In this document: positions 61,390 through 64,000 of the stretch, in pieces
Numbering within the stretch: the stretch's first letter is position 1
Layout of the letters: each line of letters opens with the position of its first letter
NCBI RefSeq assembly: GCF_000426465.1
Contig: NZ_AUFK01000013.1
Coordinates: 248,001-312,000, forward strand
Source of the DNA: Epilithonimonas caeni DSM 17710
GTDB taxonomy: Bacteria > Bacteroidota > Bacteroidia > Flavobacteriales > Weeksellaceae
DNA: 64,000 nucleotides
Direction of reading: 5' to 3'
The notes under the pieces: model-generated
Database searches by the model: none
What the model was told of the DNA's origin: nothing
What the model saw: the letters and a program-made list of their open reading frames with translations, nothing else
Made by a program: the position numbers and the translations under genes

Positions 61390-62589
61390 TTAAGGTTCTT
61401 TTTGTAAGACAACAAATGCCGGGAAGTGATCGGAATAACCTCCGGTAAATGTATCCCCACTCCAGGAGCGGAAAGGATAACCTTTATAATTACCTTCTTT
61501 GGTCACGAGATAAGCAGGAGCAAAGATCTCTGCTTTGAAAACTGTGTAATCTTTTCTTAATTCTTTATTCGGAGAATTAAGATTGGAAGAAACAATGATC
61601 TGATCGAACAAGTTGGGAGCGTCCTGATAGGCCAGGGATGCTACCCCCTTCTTATATAAAGGATACATCAGATTAAGATATGGAGATGTCTCTGAAAGGT
61701 CTTTTGGATTTCCTACAGCCTTAAGTCCGTTTTTCAAACTTGAGCTTACCGGGTCATCATTGAAATCCCCCATTGCAAACAATTTGGTAGAAGGGTCTAG
61801 GGCCCTTACACTATCCATCTGTTGTTTAAGCACCAATGCTGCTGCATTACGTTTAGGAAGGGAGGCGGCCTCTCCTCCTCTTCTGGAAGGCCAGTGATTC
61901 AAGAAAAATGCTACTTTCTCGTTGTCAAGGAAGCCGGTTAATACCAAAATATCTCTCGTGTATTCTCTATTACCATTATCTCCATAGATCTTCACTTCTT
62001 TTTTCCAAGATTTTGATGGAGAAAATCTTCTTTTTTGATAAATGAACGCCACATCAATTCCTCTATAATCATAAGAGTTGTAATGAACGACACCATAATC
62101 ATATTTCGCAATTACGGGTTCTTTTACAAGATCTTCAACAACCTGACGGTTTTCTACTTCCAAGAGACCAACAACGACTGGCGCAGTATTGGTATAAGCT
62201 TTTCCCATTTCTGAGATCACTTTTGCCTCGTTCTCTAGTTTTTGTTTATAGACCTTATAGTTGTAGTTCTTTCCGCTTTTTGGTGTGAACTCTTCAGAAC
62301 CTCCTTGTATTCTCACTACCTTTTTACCTACAAGCGACTCGTCATTCCAAGGTCCTTTGTAATCTTTTTCGGTTACTTCAAGATATTTTATAGAATCCAA
62401 AGGTACGCTTCTGTGGAAAGCCGGGTTGCTTCTATCTTTGGTTCCATCTATGTAATCAGCAGAACGTACGGTGTCCCAAAGGTTTTCAACGTTCAGAAAA
62501 CCGACAGTCGCAGCGCGTACCTGTCTTTTTTGCTGTGCAGATAATAAGGAGATACTAAATATAGCTATCAAGCTTAAAATATTTTTCAT
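61390..62589 (-). CDS. Secreted endonuclease/exonuclease/phosphatase family protein
   Basis: The 399-residue protein has a signal peptide (MKNILSLIAIFSISLLSAQ) and an EEP domain: FLNVENLWDT (metal-binding Asn/Glu), LLEVENRQVVEDL, the catalytic His in FLNHWPSRRGG, MGDFNDDPVSSSL and the final YSDHFPAFVVL. The fold includes nucleases, sphingomyelinases and inositol phosphatases; the substrate is not determined. It should act in the periplasm or outside. It has a full-match promoter (62611-62640). Confidence 0.88.
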   Translation of the reverse strand: MKNILSLIAIFSISLLSAQQKRQVRAATVGFLNVENLWDTVRSADYIDGTKDRSNPAFHRSVPLDSIKYLEVTEKDYKGPWNDESLVGKKVVRIQGGSEEFTPKSGKNYNYKVYKQKLENEAKVISEMGKAYTNTAPVVVGLLEVENRQVVEDLVKEPVIAKYDYGVVHYNSYDYRGIDVAFIYQKRRFSPSKSWKKEVKIYGDNGNREYTRDILVLTGFLDNEKVAFFLNHWPSRRGGEAASLPKRNAAALVLKQQMDSVRALDPSTKLFAMGDFNDDPVSSSLKNGLKAVGNPKDLSETSPYLNLMYPLYKKGVASLAYQDAPNLFDQIIVSSNLNSPNKELRKDYTVFKAEIFAPAYLVTKEGNYKGYPFRSWSGDTFTGGYSDHFPAFVVLQKEP

Positions 62590-62610
62590 AAATTAAAAAA
62601 TGTAAGGCTA

Positions 62611-62640
62611 CAAAAGTAATTTTTTTTGAATAGTTGCAAA
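62611..62640 (-). promoter_or_regulatory. Promoter of the EEP nuclease gene
   Basis: TTTG (62637-62640), 18 bases, TACTTTTG (62611-62618), 21 bases before the ATG. A full match to the Bacteroidota pattern. Confidence 0.65.
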
Positions 62641-62744
62641 ATAAAAATTTCAAATTTTTAACAATTGCTAATTATGTTTCAAAAAATTGACAATTTGTTA
62701 AAATAAAAAAAATGTTAAAAAGTTTTAATTATCAAAAAATTATT

Positions 62745-62752
62745 TACATTTG
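62745..62752 (+). promoter_or_regulatory. -7 box of the TonB-dependent receptor gene
   Basis: TACATTTG fits TAnnTTTG and leaves a 5' untranslated region of about 55 bases. A TTTT rather than TTTG lies at the -33 distance. Confidence 0.45.
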
Positions 62753-62813
62753 CCTTCCCGTGTATAACGGACTGTAAATTAGAAAAAAAGAGCAAACAAA
62801 ACCTAATTGATTT

Positions 62814-64000
62814 ATGATTAAAAAATTATCATTAATCTCCTTATTCACAATGCTTCCTGCGTCATTTTACTTTGCACAGACCACGGTCTTTGCATACCTG
62901 AAAGATGCTGACGGAAAACCGGTAGAGAAAGCACAAGTTAGTCTAAAAGGAGAGGGTAATGATGTTACGGCAGACAAAATTGGTTATTTCCAATTTGTAG
63001 ATCTGAAGTCCGGACATTATCAAGTTGTGGTATCAAAACCAAATTTCGAGACGAAAACCCTGGAATTTGATGTTACCACGGAAAAAAGAAAAGATTTGGG
63101 GGTTATTACCCTTTATTCTACATTGACAGGCGCAGATCAAGGTCTTGCAATCCTTGATAATGCAGATGATGAGGGTAGTGGTCAAACTTCAACTGTTGGA
63201 CTTTTGCAATCATCACAAGATGTTTTCAATAGAATAGCAAGTTTTGACTTAGGTGCGTATTGGTTCAGACCAAGAGGTGTAGATGGTAGAACCTCTGAAA
63301 ATATGCTGAATGGAGTTTCCATGGTAAAATCTGACAATGGTAATGTTGATTTTTCTAATTGGGGGGGGCTTAATGAAATCGTAAGATATCCAGAGATCGC
63401 CGCAAACCATGCACCTTCTGAATATGCATTTGGCGGAGCGACTGGTGTAATTTACAAAAATACCAGAGCTAGCGAATACAGAAAAGGCTTCCAGGCTGTT
63501 TATTCTATCACTAATAGAAATTATAGACAAAGAGTCTCTCTGAGATATTCTTCTGGAATGTCAAAAAGTGGTTGGGCCTTTACAGTAATGGGAGCTAAAA
63601 GATGGGCAGAAGAAGGTATCCAGGAAGGAACTTTCTATGATGCTTATGGAACTTATTTGGGTGTTGAGAAGAAGTTTAATGATAGTCATACAATTACCTT
63701 TAATGCTTTTGCATCACCATACAGAAGATCTACCGCTAGTCCAAGCACTCAAGAGGTCTATGATTATAGAGGTGTACATTACAATTCTTATTGGGGATGG
63801 CAAGACGGAGAAAAAAGGAGTGAAAGGGTACGGAAGGGTTTCCAACCTGTTTTCCAACTGCAGGATTTTTGGAAGATTAACAAAAAATCAAATCTGTGGA
63901 CTTCTCTTTCTTATCAGTTTGGTAAAGACAAAGGATCTAGGCTAGATTGGCAAAGTGTACCAAATCCTTCTCCAACATATTACAGAAACCTACCAAGTTA
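62814..64000 (+). CDS. TonB-dependent receptor, N-terminal part (3' end outside window)
   Basis: An open frame of 395 codons runs from the ATG at 62814 to the end of the window. It starts with a signal peptide (MIKKLSLISLFTMLPASFYF then AQ), followed by a carboxypeptidase-like regulatory domain (about 25-105; VFAYLKDADGKPVEKAQVSL, GYFQFVDLKSGHYQVVVSKP), a plug-like region (about 120-220; GVDGRTSENMLNGVSM) and the first barrel strands. This is the SusC-like layout of Bacteroidota outer-membrane receptors, which import large substrates with TonB energy. The substrate cannot be told; no SusD partner is inside the window. Confidence 0.88.
   Translation, partial: MIKKLSLISLFTMLPASFYFAQTTVFAYLKDADGKPVEKAQVSLKGEGNDVTADKIGYFQFVDLKSGHYQVVVSKPNFETKTLEFDVTTEKRKDLGVITLYSTLTGADQGLAILDNADDEGSGQTSTVGLLQSSQDVFNRIASFDLGAYWFRPRGVDGRTSENMLNGVSMVKSDNGNVDFSNWGGLNEIVRYPEIAANHAPSEYAFGGATGVIYKNTRASEYRKGFQAVYSITNRNYRQRVSLRYSSGMSKSGWAFTVMGAKRWAEEGIQEGTFYDAYGTYLGVEKKFNDSHTITFNAFASPYRRSTASPSTQEVYDYRGVHYNSYWGWQDGEKRSERVRKGFQPVFQLQDFWKINKKSNLWTSLSYQFGKDKGSRLDWQSVPNPSPTYYRNLPS

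Noticed and set aside
1-64000. CRISPR arrays, tRNA and rRNA genes, transposases, phage genes
   Set aside because: I found no regularly spaced direct repeats, no cloverleaf-like sequence with a T-loop, and no such protein among the frames read. A dedicated tRNA or Rfam scan was not possible.

Overview
The window looks like chromosome of an AT-rich Bacteroidota bacterium, most likely a flavobacterium of the Chryseobacterium group. The reasons are: upstream regions repeatedly carry the Bacteroidota promoter pattern (TTTG, 16-20 bases, TAnnTTTG); there is a type IX secretion sorting tail, a SusC-like TonB-dependent receptor, DUF4251/DUF5687-type proteins, WG repeats, and an AccD without zinc-ribbon cysteines. 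This placement is by recognition, not by a search. No rRNA, tRNA, CRISPR array, transposase or phage gene was seen.

Layout. 0-10 kb: end of a 2TM-domain protein with a LytTR response regulator, mnmA, an outer-membrane barrel, clpC with a Crp/Fnr regulator, a glycosyltransferase pair, meaB and a small cytochrome c lipoprotein. 9.5-12.3 kb: a compact rtcB-prfH-TPR operon (RNA ligase, release-factor-like protein, TPR protein), which fits repair of damaged ribosomes. 12.3-15.4 kb: repeats, a candidate small RNA and methylmalonyl-CoA mutase. 15.4-23.3 kb: htpG and the processing protease prc, now separated by a 3.7-kb polymorphic-toxin-like island (toxin split by an A7 frameshift, candidate immunity gene, WG-repeat protein) bounded by two near-identical terminators. 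23.4-36.5 kb: housekeeping genes (surE, lysA, exonuclease, HerA-like ATPase, bestrophin, RNA methyltransferase, CBS protein, nadK, fba, accD). 36.5-44.3 kb: a type IX secretion substrate, the metNIQ transporter operon, a 0.75-kb pile of dispersed repeats, a nucleoside-recognition membrane protein and trmL. 44.4-54.4 kb: hydrolase, engB, elaA, a TPR histidine kinase with its response regulator, SprT-like protein, manC, yifB, rnhA, dnaB. 54.5-64 kb: a DUF5687 ABC exporter pair, a guanidinium-type SMR exporter, fumC, prfA, a secreted endonuclease/exonuclease/phosphatase, and the start of a TonB-dependent receptor that runs off the window.

The least expected signals are regulatory. Both lysA and the metNIQ operon have a recognisable promoter, then a 15-23 codon leader ORF (five Lys codons for lysA; three consecutive Cys codons for metN), then a terminator whose U-run ends about 16 bases before the structural start codon. 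In each, bases at the leader stop codon can pair with part of the terminator. This is the layout of ribosome-mediated transcription attenuation. Another stand-alone unit, just downstream of methylmalonyl-CoA mutase, has a perfect promoter and terminator about 145 bases apart and probably makes a small structured RNA.
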